Shown one piece after another: positions 41,800 to 49,213 of a DNA stretch of 64,000 nucleotides. The stretch comes from JALYLC01 sp035696365. GTDB taxonomy: Bacteria; Actinomycetota; Thermoleophilia; Gaiellales; JALYLC01. A model generated the notes under the pieces. That model did not search any database. It saw only the letters and a list, made by a program, of their open reading frames with translations, and had not been told where the DNA came from. The stretch covers positions 1 to 64,000 of the forward strand of contig DASRQS010000062.1 in assembly GCA_035696365.1 (NCBI GenBank), written 5' to 3'. A program made the position numbers and the translations under genes. Position 1 is the stretch's first letter. The number at the start of each line of letters is the position of its first letter.

Positions 41800-42524
41800 G
41801 CTATCTCGAGGAAATCGGAGCCTGGACGCGCGAGCGCCTCGAGGAGCGTCGCGAGACCCGCTCGCTCGCGGCCTCGCTGCTCGAGCGCGGCCAGAGATCG
41901 GTGATCGCCGAGGTCAAGCGCTCCTCTCCCTCGAAGGGCGAGATCGCTCCCGGCGCGGACCCGGCCGCCGTCGCGCGGCAGTACGCCGAGGACGGCGCCG
42001 CCGCGATCTCGGTGCTGACCTCGGGGCGCGACTTCGGCGGCTCCTACGCCGACCTCGCTGCCGTGCGCGCCGCCGTCGACCTGCCGGTGCTCTGCAAGGA
42101 CTTCTTCGTGGACGTGTGGCAGGTCACCGAGGCACGCGTGCACGGCGCCGACGCGATTCTCGTGCTGCTCGCGCTGGTCGAGGACAGCCTCGCCGCCGAC
42201 CTCATCCAGGCGGCCGAGGATCTGGAGATGGAGGCGCTCGTCGAGGTGCACACCGGCCCCGAGCTGGAGCGCGCGCTCGACCTCGGCACGCCCATCATCG
42301 GCGTCAACGCGCGCGACCTGGCCACGCTCGAGATCGACCGGGGCCGCCAGATCGAGCTGCTGCGCCGGCTACCCAAGGGCCTCCTGCGCATCGCGGAGTC
42401 GGGCATCGAGACGCCCGATCACGCCCGCGCCGTGCGCGACGCCGGGGCCGACGCGCTGCTCGTGGGCACCGCCCTGATGCGCGATCCCGCCCTGCTGCCG
42501 GCGCTCGTGAGGAGTGGAGCATGA
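41796..42524 (+). CDS. trpC: Indole-3-glycerol phosphate synthase
   Basis: 242 residues, a TIM barrel. Decarboxylates and closes the indole ring. Motifs: VIAEVKRSSPSKGEI (substrate-binding and catalytic Lys), LTSGRDFGGSYADL, LCKDFFVDVWQV, GVNARDLATLEID and the phosphate loop IAESGIETPDHA. The ATG at 41796 follows GGAAAGGAAGC and overlaps the trpD stop. Confidence 0.96.
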   Translation: MSYLEEIGAWTRERLEERRETRSLAASLLERGQRSVIAEVKRSSPSKGEIAPGADPAAVARQYAEDGAAAISVLTSGRDFGGSYADLAAVRAAVDLPVLCKDFFVDVWQVTEARVHGADAILVLLALVEDSLAADLIQAAEDLEMEALVEVHTGPELERALDLGTPIIGVNARDLATLEIDRGRQIELLRRLPKGLLRIAESGIETPDHARAVRDAGADALLVGTALMRDPALLPALVRSGA

Positions 42525-43120
42525 CGCTCGTCAAGATCTGCGGAGTCGTGCGCGCCGAGGATGCCGCGGCGGCGGTCGCGGCCGGGGCCGACCTGATCGG
42601 CGTCAACTTCTGGCCCCGGAGCCCGCGCTGCGCGACCGAGGAAGAGGCCCGCCGGGTGCGGCAGGCCGTGCCCGCCGGCGTGCAACTGGTGGGCGTGTTC
42701 GTCGACGACGACCCCGATCGCATCGACGACCTGGTCGGGAGCGTGGGACTCGATCGCGTGCAGCTGCACGGCTCGGAATCGCGCGTGCTGGTGGAGCGCT
42801 ACGGAGCGCGCGCGATCCGCGGGATACGCGACGGCGATCTCTCGGTCGTGCCGCCGGGCGTGACCGTGGTGTACGACCGGCCCTGGGGCGAGACGCGCGA
42901 CATCGAAGCGCTCTATGCCCACTGGCGCGAGGCCAGCCGGCTGGTCGCGGACTGGCCGCTGCTGCTCGCGGGCCGACTCGACGCCGAGAACGTCGCGCAG
43001 GCGGTGCGCGAGGTGCGGCCGTACGGCGTCGATGTCGCGAGCGGCGTGGAGAGCGCGGCGGGAATCAAGGATCACGAACTCGTGCGGCGTTTCGTCGCCG
43101 CGGCCAAGGAGGCGGCATGA
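42521..43120 (+). CDS. trpF: Phosphoribosylanthranilate isomerase
   Basis: 199 residues, single-domain TIM barrel. Amadori rearrangement between the TrpD and TrpC steps. Motifs: VKICGVVRAEDA (catalytic Cys in KICG), IGVNFWPRSPRCA, VGVFVDDD, VQLHGSES, LLAGRLDAENV, and the phosphate-binding VDVASGVESAAGIKD. A separate trpF, rather than the dual-function PriA used by many other Actinomycetota, is consistent with a deep-branching lineage. The start overlaps trpC (ATGA). Confidence 0.95.
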   Translation: MTLVKICGVVRAEDAAAAVAAGADLIGVNFWPRSPRCATEEEARRVRQAVPAGVQLVGVFVDDDPDRIDDLVGSVGLDRVQLHGSESRVLVERYGARAIRGIRDGDLSVVPPGVTVVYDRPWGETRDIEALYAHWREASRLVADWPLLLAGRLDAENVAQAVREVRPYGVDVASGVESAAGIKDHELVRRFVAAAKEAA

Positions 43121-44325
43121 GCACGGCAGAGCGAGGGCTCGACGTCCAGCACGCACCCGACAGCCTGGGGCACTTCGGCCGCTTCGGCGGGCGCTTCGTC
43201 CCCGAGACCGTGATGGCGGCGCTCGACGAGCTGGAGGCGGCCCTCGCCGTCGCGCTCGTCGATCCGTCCTTCGAGGGCGAGCTGGCCGCGCTGGGCCGCG
43301 ACTACGTCGGGCGGCAGACGCCGCTGTACCTGGCCGAGCGGCTCACCGCCGAGGTCGGCGGCGCCCGTATCTGGCTCAAACGCGAGGATCTCGCCCACAC
43401 GGGCGCGCACAAGATCAACAACGCCGTTGGGCAGGCGCTGCTCGCGGTGCGCCTCGGCAAGCGGCGCATCGTGGCCGAGACGGGCGCGGGCCAGCACGGC
43501 GTCGCGAGCGCGACCGTGTGCGCACGCTTCGGGCTCGAGTGCATCGTCTACATGGGCGAGGAGGACACCCGCCGCCAGGCGCCCAACGTCACGCGCATGC
43601 ACCTCCTGGGCGCGACCGTCGTGCCCGTGACGTCCGGCACGGCGACGCTCAAGGAGGCCATGAACGAGGCCATCCGCGACTGGATCGCCAACGTCGAGAC
43701 GACGCATTACCTGATCGGCTCGGCCGCCGGCCCCCACCCCTACCCCACGCTCGTGCGCGAGCTGCAATCGGTGATCGGCCGCGAGGCGCGAGCGCAGATG
43801 CAGGAGCAGGCCGGCCGTCTGCCCGACGCCGTGGTGGCCTGCGTGGGCGGCGGCTCGAACGCGATCGGCACGTTCCACGCCTTTCGCGACGACCCGGTGC
43901 GGCTGGTCGGCGCCGAGGCCGGCGGCGACGGCGCCGAGCTGCACGCCGCCTCCATCGGCGGTGGCCGCGTATCGGTGCTGCACGGCTCGCGCTCCTACGT
44001 GCTGTGCGACGAGTGGGGCCAGGTCTCCGAGAGCCATTCCATCTCGGCCGGGCTGGACTACCCTGGCGTCGGGCCCGAGCACGCGCAGCTGGCCGAGAGC
44101 GGGCGCGCCGAGTACGTGCGCGTGAGCGACGACGAGGCGCTTGCCTCGTTCCACCGGCTGTGCCGCAGCGAGGGCATCATCCCGGCGCTCGAGTCCTCGC
44201 ACGCGCTGTTCGCCGCCGAGGCGCTGGCGCGCGAGCTCGGGCCGGAGGGCGACGTGCTCGTGTGCCTCTCGGGCCGCGGCGACAAGGACATCGACACCGT
44301 GATCGGCCGGAGCAGCGGCCGGTGA
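43117..44325 (+). CDS. trpB: Tryptophan synthase beta chain (TrpB1)
   Basis: 402 residues. Condenses indole with serine. N-terminus LGHFGRFGGRFVPETVMAALDEL, the PLP-lysine motif REDLAHTGAHKINNAVGQALLA, the substrate loop AETGAGQHGVASAT, and the phosphate loop CVGGGSNAIGTFH are canonical of the TrpA-dependent B1 form. It overlaps trpF and trpA by 4 bases each. A TrpB2 paralogue is encoded at 57.7 kb. Confidence 0.97.
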   Translation: MSTAERGLDVQHAPDSLGHFGRFGGRFVPETVMAALDELEAALAVALVDPSFEGELAALGRDYVGRQTPLYLAERLTAEVGGARIWLKREDLAHTGAHKINNAVGQALLAVRLGKRRIVAETGAGQHGVASATVCARFGLECIVYMGEEDTRRQAPNVTRMHLLGATVVPVTSGTATLKEAMNEAIRDWIANVETTHYLIGSAAGPHPYPTLVRELQSVIGREARAQMQEQAGRLPDAVVACVGGGSNAIGTFHAFRDDPVRLVGAEAGGDGAELHAASIGGGRVSVLHGSRSYVLCDEWGQVSESHSISAGLDYPGVGPEHAQLAESGRAEYVRVSDDEALASFHRLCRSEGIIPALESSHALFAAEALARELGPEGDVLVCLSGRGDKDIDTVIGRSSGR

Positions 44326-45068
44326 ATCTCCGCACCCCCGCGCTTTCCATCTACCTGATGGCCGGCGAGGATCTGCCCGAGCAGGCCGCGTCGGCCGTGG
44401 AGGCGGGCGCGACGGCGATCGAGGTCGGCATCCCGTTCTCCGATCCCCTCGCCGACGGCCCGACGATCCAGCGCGCCTCGCAGGCCGCGCTCGCGGCCGG
44501 GATGACGCCTCCCCGCTGCCTGCAGGCGATCGCTGCGACGCGCACGCGGCTGGGCGGCGAGGTGCCGCTGATCCCGATGACCTACGCGGCGATCGTGGAG
44601 CGCTACGGCGTCGCGCGCTTCTGCGCCGAGGCGGCGAGTGCCGGGGCGAGCGGGCTGATCGTGGCCGACGTGCCGCCCGACGATGGCGCCGAGCTCCAGG
44701 CCGAGAGCGCTCGCAACGGCATCGACCTCGTGCAGCTCGTCGCGCTGACGAGCGCCGACGGGCGCCTGGCGCTGGCCTGCCGCGCCAGCCGTGGATTCGT
44801 CTACGTCGTCTCCGCGATCGGCACGACCGGCGCGCGCGAGGAGCTCGACGTCGAGCGCCTGCGCGGCCTGCTCGGACGCGTGCGGGTGCACGCGGGCGCG
44901 CTGCCGCTGCTGTGCGGCTTCGGCGTCTCGCGACCCGAGCACGTGCGCGACCTGCAGGCCGCGGGAGCCGACGGCGTGATCGTCGGGTCGGCCGCGATCG
45001 CCGCGCTCGAGCGCGGCGGAGTCGCTGGGCTCGGCGAGCTCGTCTCCTCGCTCGCCGCGGCGAGCTAG
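44322..45068 (+). CDS. trpA: Tryptophan synthase alpha chain
   Basis: 248 residues. Cleaves indole-3-glycerol phosphate to indole. Family segments: IYLMAGEDLP, the catalytic Glu in AIEVGIPFSDPLADGPTIQRAS, the catalytic Asp in LIVADVPPDDG, YVVSAIGTTGAR, and the phosphate site LLCGFGVSRPEH. GTG start overlaps the trpB stop (GTGA). It ends the seven-gene operon 7 bases from the convergent HEAT-like gene, so there is no room for a conventional terminator hairpin. Confidence 0.96.
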   Translation: MNLRTPALSIYLMAGEDLPEQAASAVEAGATAIEVGIPFSDPLADGPTIQRASQAALAAGMTPPRCLQAIAATRTRLGGEVPLIPMTYAAIVERYGVARFCAEAASAGASGLIVADVPPDDGAELQAESARNGIDLVQLVALTSADGRLALACRASRGFVYVVSAIGTTGAREELDVERLRGLLGRVRVHAGALPLLCGFGVSRPEHVRDLQAAGADGVIVGSAAIAALERGGVAGLGELVSSLAAAS

Positions 45069-45075
45069 AGGCCGC

Positions 45076-45600
45076 CTACGGCACGTCCGGCTGCCTCCAC
45101 TGCGAGGAGAGCGCCGTCAGCGCCCTCTGCGCCGCGGCACGGATGGCCGCGTCGGAGTCGTTGGACAGCTCGCTCACGTGCGCGAAGGCCTCGGGCGGCG
45201 CGGGAAAGCCGCCGCTCGGCGCGAGCCAGCCGATCGCCCGCAGCGCCCCGAGCAGCTCGTGCCGCTCGCCGGCCTCCTGCAGCACGGAAAGCAGGGCCGC
45301 GCGCATCTCGACGCCGTCGAGCTCGCTGCTGAGCAGGCCCTCGAGGATGCACTGCGTGGTCTCCGCGCCGCCCTCGTCCTGACCGAGCGAGCGCAGGAGC
45401 AGCCGGACCGCACCCTCCCGCCGCGCCTCGAGCAGCGCCGCGACCATCGTCTGGCTCACCTCCGTGCTGCCCGGGTCCCTGAGCAGCCGTAGGACGATCT
45501 CCTCCGCGTCGCCGGGAGCACGCCGGGCGAGCTGTCGCGCAGCGCTTGCGCGCTCGGTCCAGTCCGTCGAGCGGGCCATGCGCTCCAGCGGGTCCGACAT
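45076..45600 (-). CDS. HEAT-repeat-like protein next to an ECF sigma factor
   Basis: 174 residues, all alpha, rich in Ala, Leu, Glu and Arg, with repeated helix pairs (ERASAARQLARRAPGDAEEIVLRLL, TMVAALLEARREGAVRLLLRSL, AALLSVLQEAGERHELLGALRAIGWL, AIRAAAQRALTAL) typical of HEAT/Armadillo solenoids. The ATG overlaps the sigma factor stop (TGATG), so it is co-translated with it. By position it could bind or regulate that sigma factor. No catalytic motif is present. Confidence 0.7.
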   Translation of the reverse strand: MSDPLERMARSTDWTERASAARQLARRAPGDAEEIVLRLLRDPGSTEVSQTMVAALLEARREGAVRLLLRSLGQDEGGAETTQCILEGLLSSELDGVEMRAALLSVLQEAGERHELLGALRAIGWLAPSGGFPAPPEAFAHVSELSNDSDAAIRAAAQRALTALSSQWRQPDVP

Positions 45601-46292
45601 CAGCGTCGCTCGACCCCCGCTTGTCCCAGCTCCACCCGCAGCGCGCCGAGCGCGCGCCGGAAGCGCATGCGCGCCGCGTCCTCGCTCATGCCGAGCCTCA
45701 GGCCGCAGTGGGCGAACGAGAGCCCCTGCACCAGGCGCAGCGCGACGATCTGCTGCTGAGGCTCCGAGAGCCGGGCGACGCACGCGCGAATCTCGAGCCC
45801 CATCTCGGTGTCGGCGGAGCGGTCGGCGGGTGCTCCGCGGCTGCTCGCCTCGAGTTGCGCGCGCGCGGCGCGCTCGCGCACGGCCGAGCCGATCGTGTCC
45901 GCCACGTGGCGCTGCGCCACACGAGCGAGCCAGGCGCGTGTGTTGTCGGGCGGATGGCAGCGTGACGCCAGGAGCAGGTCGACGAACACGTCCTGCGTGA
46001 GGTCCTCGGCCAGATCCGAGCTGCCCATGCGGTACGCGAGCCCCCGCGCCACGGTGGCCCGGAGCGCGCGGTAGGCATCGTCGACGTCGTCGTCGGGGGA
46101 CGCCGGCCGCCGCTCGCGGCGCGCCCGGGGGCGCGCCGCCCACGCCGCGACGCCCGCGGACCGCGCATGCAGGCCGGAGCATGCTGCGGCATCACGACCG
46201 TCCCCCACTCCTCTGCTTGGCGATCCGGCGATTTTCGTAACGAGATCGCGCGCAGATTCCTCCGAAGAAGGTACGCAAATCACATAGCACAT
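45600..46292 (-). CDS. ECF-type RNA polymerase sigma factor (start uncertain)
   Basis: The core (about 165 residues) has sigma region 2 (DDAYRALRATVARGLAYRMG, AEDLTQDVFVDLLL) and region 4 (LSEPQQQIVALRLVQGLSFAHCGLRLGMSEDAARMRFRRAL). The 5' end is not settled. ATG 46292 gives 230 residues with an odd Cys-containing leader (MCYVICVPSSEES). GTG 46208 gives 202 residues and has AGAGGA directly against it. The gene overlaps the HEAT-like gene downstream and diverges from a secreted-protein operon across a locally AT-rich stretch that probably holds both promoters. Confidence 0.82.
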   Translation of the reverse strand: MCYVICVPSSEESARDLVTKIAGSPSRGVGDGRDAAACSGLHARSAGVAAWAARPRARRERRPASPDDDVDDAYRALRATVARGLAYRMGSSDLAEDLTQDVFVDLLLASRCHPPDNTRAWLARVAQRHVADTIGSAVRERAARAQLEASSRGAPADRSADTEMGLEIRACVARLSEPQQQIVALRLVQGLSFAHCGLRLGMSEDAARMRFRRALGALRVELGQAGVERR

Positions 46293-46411
46293 GCGTAATA
46301 CGTGAGATGTCTGGTGCCGTCCCTTGCGTTCGGAACCGCGTCGCCGCGCCGACTTCAGCGCGATCAGCACCCCGAGGCGATGTGCCGGGTGCGCAACCCC
46401 AGGAGGTAGGC

Positions 46412-46780
46412 GTGGTCCCACTCGTCTCGAGGAAGCTTGTGACGGCCGTGGTCGTCATAGGCGCTGTGCTCCCGGTGGCCATCGCCTGGGGCGCGACCGA
46501 CTTCTCCTACGGCGGCACGCCGAGGTACCTGAACGGCATGGCGCAGACACCAGGAGCCGCCTACCGGAACTACGACCGCATGTCGGGCAATGCGAACGAC
46601 ACGAAGTACGTCTGCTACGGGCCTGCGGGCACCGGCACGTGCTACGCGGGCGCCTTCGTCGGGGGCAACTCGTCGTTCATCAACATGGGCTCGAGCGGGT
46701 CCTACGGCTACGGAACGGCCGCCGCGAAATGCGGCGACTACGTGACGCTCTGGGTCGACTGCCACACCACTCAGCCATGA
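46412..46780 (+). CDS. Small secreted protein of unknown function
   Basis: 122 residues. Signal peptide (VVPLVSRKLVTAVVVIGAVLPVAIAWG) then a Gly/Ser/Tyr-rich mature part of about 95 residues with four Cys (KYVCYG, GTCYAG, AKCGDY, WVDCHT) that could form two disulfides. The GTG at 46412 has AGGAGG 6 bases upstream, so the in-frame ATG at 46307 is rejected. The stop overlaps the next gene (ATGA). No known family recognised. Confidence 0.7.
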   Translation: MVPLVSRKLVTAVVVIGAVLPVAIAWGATDFSYGGTPRYLNGMAQTPGAAYRNYDRMSGNANDTKYVCYGPAGTGTCYAGAFVGGNSSFINMGSSGSYGYGTAAAKCGDYVTLWVDCHTTQP

Positions 46781-47418
46781 GGAACATGACTACGGACTCC
46801 CCCAAGCTCACCACCCGTCAGGCAGGCACGCGCATCCTTGCCAGCGTCGTCCTGGGCGGCGCGGTGGCTGCTGTCATCGTCAGCCTCGGCGTCTCCGCCT
46901 CGGGCGCCGAGGTGCGCTCGAGCGGGCCCGGCACGGCCTCGGCCGAGCTGAGCGTGCTGCAGAACGGGCCGATCACGACAAGCCCGCCCGCGGACGTGGC
47001 GGCCGGTCTCGGCAGCGGCTCTGCGAACGCAGCCGCGACGCGCACGCTGGGCGCCAACGTCGGTGGCTCCGGCCTCGACCTGTTCGCCGCGGCTCGCGCC
47101 AACGGCGGCGCGTGCAACGCGCTGGCGAGCGCGAAGGGAGGCGTCGCCACGCAATGCGTCGACGATCTTCCGCCGAGCGGCATCTCGCTCGAGGCCTCCG
47201 ATGCCACGGGCTGGACGCTCTACGGCTTCGCGGCCGACGACGTCGTCGGCGTCGATGTCGTGCTTGCCGGTAAGCCCATGCCGGCCACGATGCTGCGGAA
47301 CGCCTACCTGGCGGATCTCGGTGCGCTCGACCTGAGCGACGCCAAGGCCCTGATCGTGCATTACGCCGACGGGACGACGGCCAGCGTGCCCAACGACCTG
47401 CGAGCTCCCGGCTCGTGA
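46777..47418 (+). CDS. Membrane-anchored or secreted protein, paralogue of the sigma-linked protein at 48056
   Basis: 213 residues. A short cytosolic N-terminus (MRNMTTDSPKLTTRQAG), one membrane segment (ILASVVLGGAVAAVIVSLGVSA) and an extracytoplasmic region ending in a domain with GGACNALASAKGGVATQCV, WTLYGFAADDVVGVDVVLAG and DAKALIVHYADGTTASVP. The same pattern (GGVCLALTG...CV, LVWGVARDAVTAIEAV, DAKPARLVVHLRDGTSDTVP) ends the protein at 48056. Function unknown. It may be a cell-surface partner of the ECF system. It overlaps the preceding gene by 4 bases and is followed by a strong terminator. Confidence 0.7.
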   Translation: MRNMTTDSPKLTTRQAGTRILASVVLGGAVAAVIVSLGVSASGAEVRSSGPGTASAELSVLQNGPITTSPPADVAAGLGSGSANAAATRTLGANVGGSGLDLFAAARANGGACNALASAKGGVATQCVDDLPPSGISLEASDATGWTLYGFAADDVVGVDVVLAGKPMPATMLRNAYLADLGALDLSDAKALIVHYADGTTASVPNDLRAPGS

Positions 47419-47422
47419 GGCC

Positions 47423-47456
47423 GGCGGGGACGGGCGCCTCGGTGCCCGTCCCCGCC
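47423..47456 (+). terminator. Strong stem-loop terminator
   Basis: GGCGGGGACGGGC (47423-47435) pairs perfectly with GCCCGTCCCCGCC (47444-47456) around an 8-base loop, 5 bases after the stop of the preceding gene. Only a short T-containing tail (GTTA) follows, as is common in high-GC genomes. Confidence 0.8.
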
Positions 47457-47492
47457 GTTACGCGCACCGCCCGATGATCTAATCAGCCTCAG

Positions 47493-48059
47493 ATGGAGCG
47501 GCGATCCGACATCGCCCTGATGCGCGCGGCGAGAACCGACTCGCGTGCATTCGGCGAACTGTACGAGCGGCACGCCGTCGCGATCCACGGCTGGCTCCGC
47601 GCGCGCGTCGGCGAGCCGGCCGCGACCGACCTGACGGCCGAGACGTTCGCAGCCGCCTGGCAGTCGCGCCGCCGCTTCCGGGAGGATCGAGCGGACTCCG
47701 TGGCGCCGTGGCTGTACGGCATCGCGCTCAACCAGTACCGCTCCTACCAGCGCCTCGCCCGTGTGGAGACCAGCGCGCGCGCACGGCTCGGCATGCAGGA
47801 GACCTACGCGAACGCGATCGACATCGAGGACGCCGACGAGCGCCTGTCGGCCGAGCAGGCGCGACTCGAGCTGCGCAACGCGCTGGGTGACCTCACGCCC
47901 GAGCAGCGCCGCGCCCTGGAGCTGCGCGTGATCGAGGACCTCCGCTTCGCGGAGATCGCGCAGCGCATGTCGACCACCGAGCCAACCGCGCGCATGCGCG
48001 TGATGCGCGCCCTCCGTGCGATGCGCGCGGTCATGAGCGGCGGGGAGGTCTCGCCATGA
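47493..48059 (+). CDS. ECF-type RNA polymerase sigma factor
   Basis: 188 residues. Region 2: AARTDSRAFGELYERHAVAIHGWLRARVGEPAATDLTAETFAAAWQSRRRFR. Region 4: ALGDLTPEQRRALELRVIEDLRFAEIAQRMSTTEPTARMRVMRALRAM, a clear helix-turn-helix. ATG at 47493. It overlaps the following membrane protein gene by 4 bases (ATGA), the standard sigma/anti-sigma arrangement. The pair probably responds to an envelope signal. Confidence 0.93.
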   Translation: MERRSDIALMRAARTDSRAFGELYERHAVAIHGWLRARVGEPAATDLTAETFAAAWQSRRRFREDRADSVAPWLYGIALNQYRSYQRLARVETSARARLGMQETYANAIDIEDADERLSAEQARLELRNALGDLTPEQRRALELRVIEDLRFAEIAQRMSTTEPTARMRVMRALRAMRAVMSGGEVSP

Positions 48060-48790
48060 GCGCCCTTCCGTCCAACCTCGCCCGCGTCGGAGAAGACCTG
48101 GCGCGCGCGACGCAGCGCGATGCAGAGCGCTCGCTCAAGCGGCGGCGGGCTGCGACGCTCTCGTTCGTCGTGGCCGTGCTCGTCGTGACCGCCACGACCG
48201 CGCTCGCCGGTGGCTGGTTGTTCGACGAGACTCCAACACTGCGCGCCGTGCCGGTTCTGGGGGCCGGCGCGGCGCGTGGAGCGCTCGCTCCCGGTGACCC
48301 GTTCGCGGCGGCGGGCGCCCTCGCGGGCGCTGAGGCGCTGCATCGCTCCGCGACCTCCGGCGTCGATAACACGGCGCCGCTCGGCACCCCCGTGCGTGGC
48401 GAGTCACGCGTACTGCTCACGCATCTCGGCCCGGAGGGCCGCACCCTCAGCTCGGTCTCGACCTCGACCGGGGGCGTCTGCCTCGCGCTCACCGGCCTGC
48501 AGGTCCAGTGCGTGCCGACCTTCGCCTCGGACCAGCAGATCACCTGGCTCGTGACACCGTCCGGCGCCGGCACGACGCTCGTCTGGGGCGTCGCGCGCGA
48601 CGCGGTCACGGCGATCGAGGCCGTCTCCGGCGACGGTCACGTGACCGCCGCGCGCCTGGGCAACGGCGCCTTCTACGCTGAGCTGAGCGATGCGAAGCCC
48701 GCGCGGCTCGTCGTGCACCTCCGCGACGGCACATCCGACACCGTGCCGCTGTTCCCCTGCCCCCTCACCAGCCCCAACTGCACGAAGTAG
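48056..48790 (+). CDS. Single-pass membrane protein, probable anti-sigma or sensor
   Basis: 244 residues. N-terminal cytosolic helix of about 38 residues (RVGEDLARATQRDAERSLKRRR), one membrane helix (about 40-60), and a large outer domain with three or four Cys and the C-terminal motif shared with the protein at 46777. No zinc-binding ZAS motif was found, so an anti-sigma role rests on the translational overlap with the sigma gene and on topology. It could instead be a substrate of the sigma system. Confidence 0.7.
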   Translation: MSALPSNLARVGEDLARATQRDAERSLKRRRAATLSFVVAVLVVTATTALAGGWLFDETPTLRAVPVLGAGAARGALAPGDPFAAAGALAGAEALHRSATSGVDNTAPLGTPVRGESRVLLTHLGPEGRTLSSVSTSTGGVCLALTGLQVQCVPTFASDQQITWLVTPSGAGTTLVWGVARDAVTAIEAVSGDGHVTAARLGNGAFYAELSDAKPARLVVHLRDGTSDTVPLFPCPLTSPNCTK

Positions 48791-48867
48791 GACGCGTACC
48801 AACCCCCAGAGCAAGAAGGACGCGATCGCATGCCCCAGAGGACGACTGCCGCCGGACGCCGGAGCGC

Positions 48868-49161
48868 ATGGTGATGCGCTACCACGTCCAGATCGGTACG
48901 ACGAGCATCCTGCACCGCGACCTCGAAGGCCTCGCGCGGCACCTGCAGAGCGCCATCGAGCATGCCGGCTACGTGCGGCAGCCGACGATCACGAGCCAGC
49001 GACTGACCCGCCGGCTCGTGATGTCCGCGTACATCGACTCCGAGGACGCCGGCGAAGCCATGACGATCGGCAAATCCGTGCTGCTCAGCCACCTCTACGA
49101 GCACGGGCCCGAGTACCGGCGCGTCGGCATCCATCACACGGACGCCACGCCGGCCGGCTGA
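48868..49161 (+). CDS. Hypothetical protein, 97 residues
   Basis: A small soluble protein beginning MVMRYHVQIGTTSILHRDLEGLARHLQSAIEH, with alternating strand/helix character and His-rich ends (HLYEHGPEY, GIHHTDA). No family recognised. Codon use is like the neighbours. Start ATG 48868 or ATG 48874. It stands alone between the sigma operon and the carboxylase operon. Confidence 0.55.
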   Translation: MVMRYHVQIGTTSILHRDLEGLARHLQSAIEHAGYVRQPTITSQRLTRRLVMSAYIDSEDAGEAMTIGKSVLLSHLYEHGPEYRRVGIHHTDATPAG

Positions 49162-49213
49162 CGGCGCCGGGAGGGGCAGGACCGCGCGGGACGCCCGCTC
49201 TACACTCGGGGAA

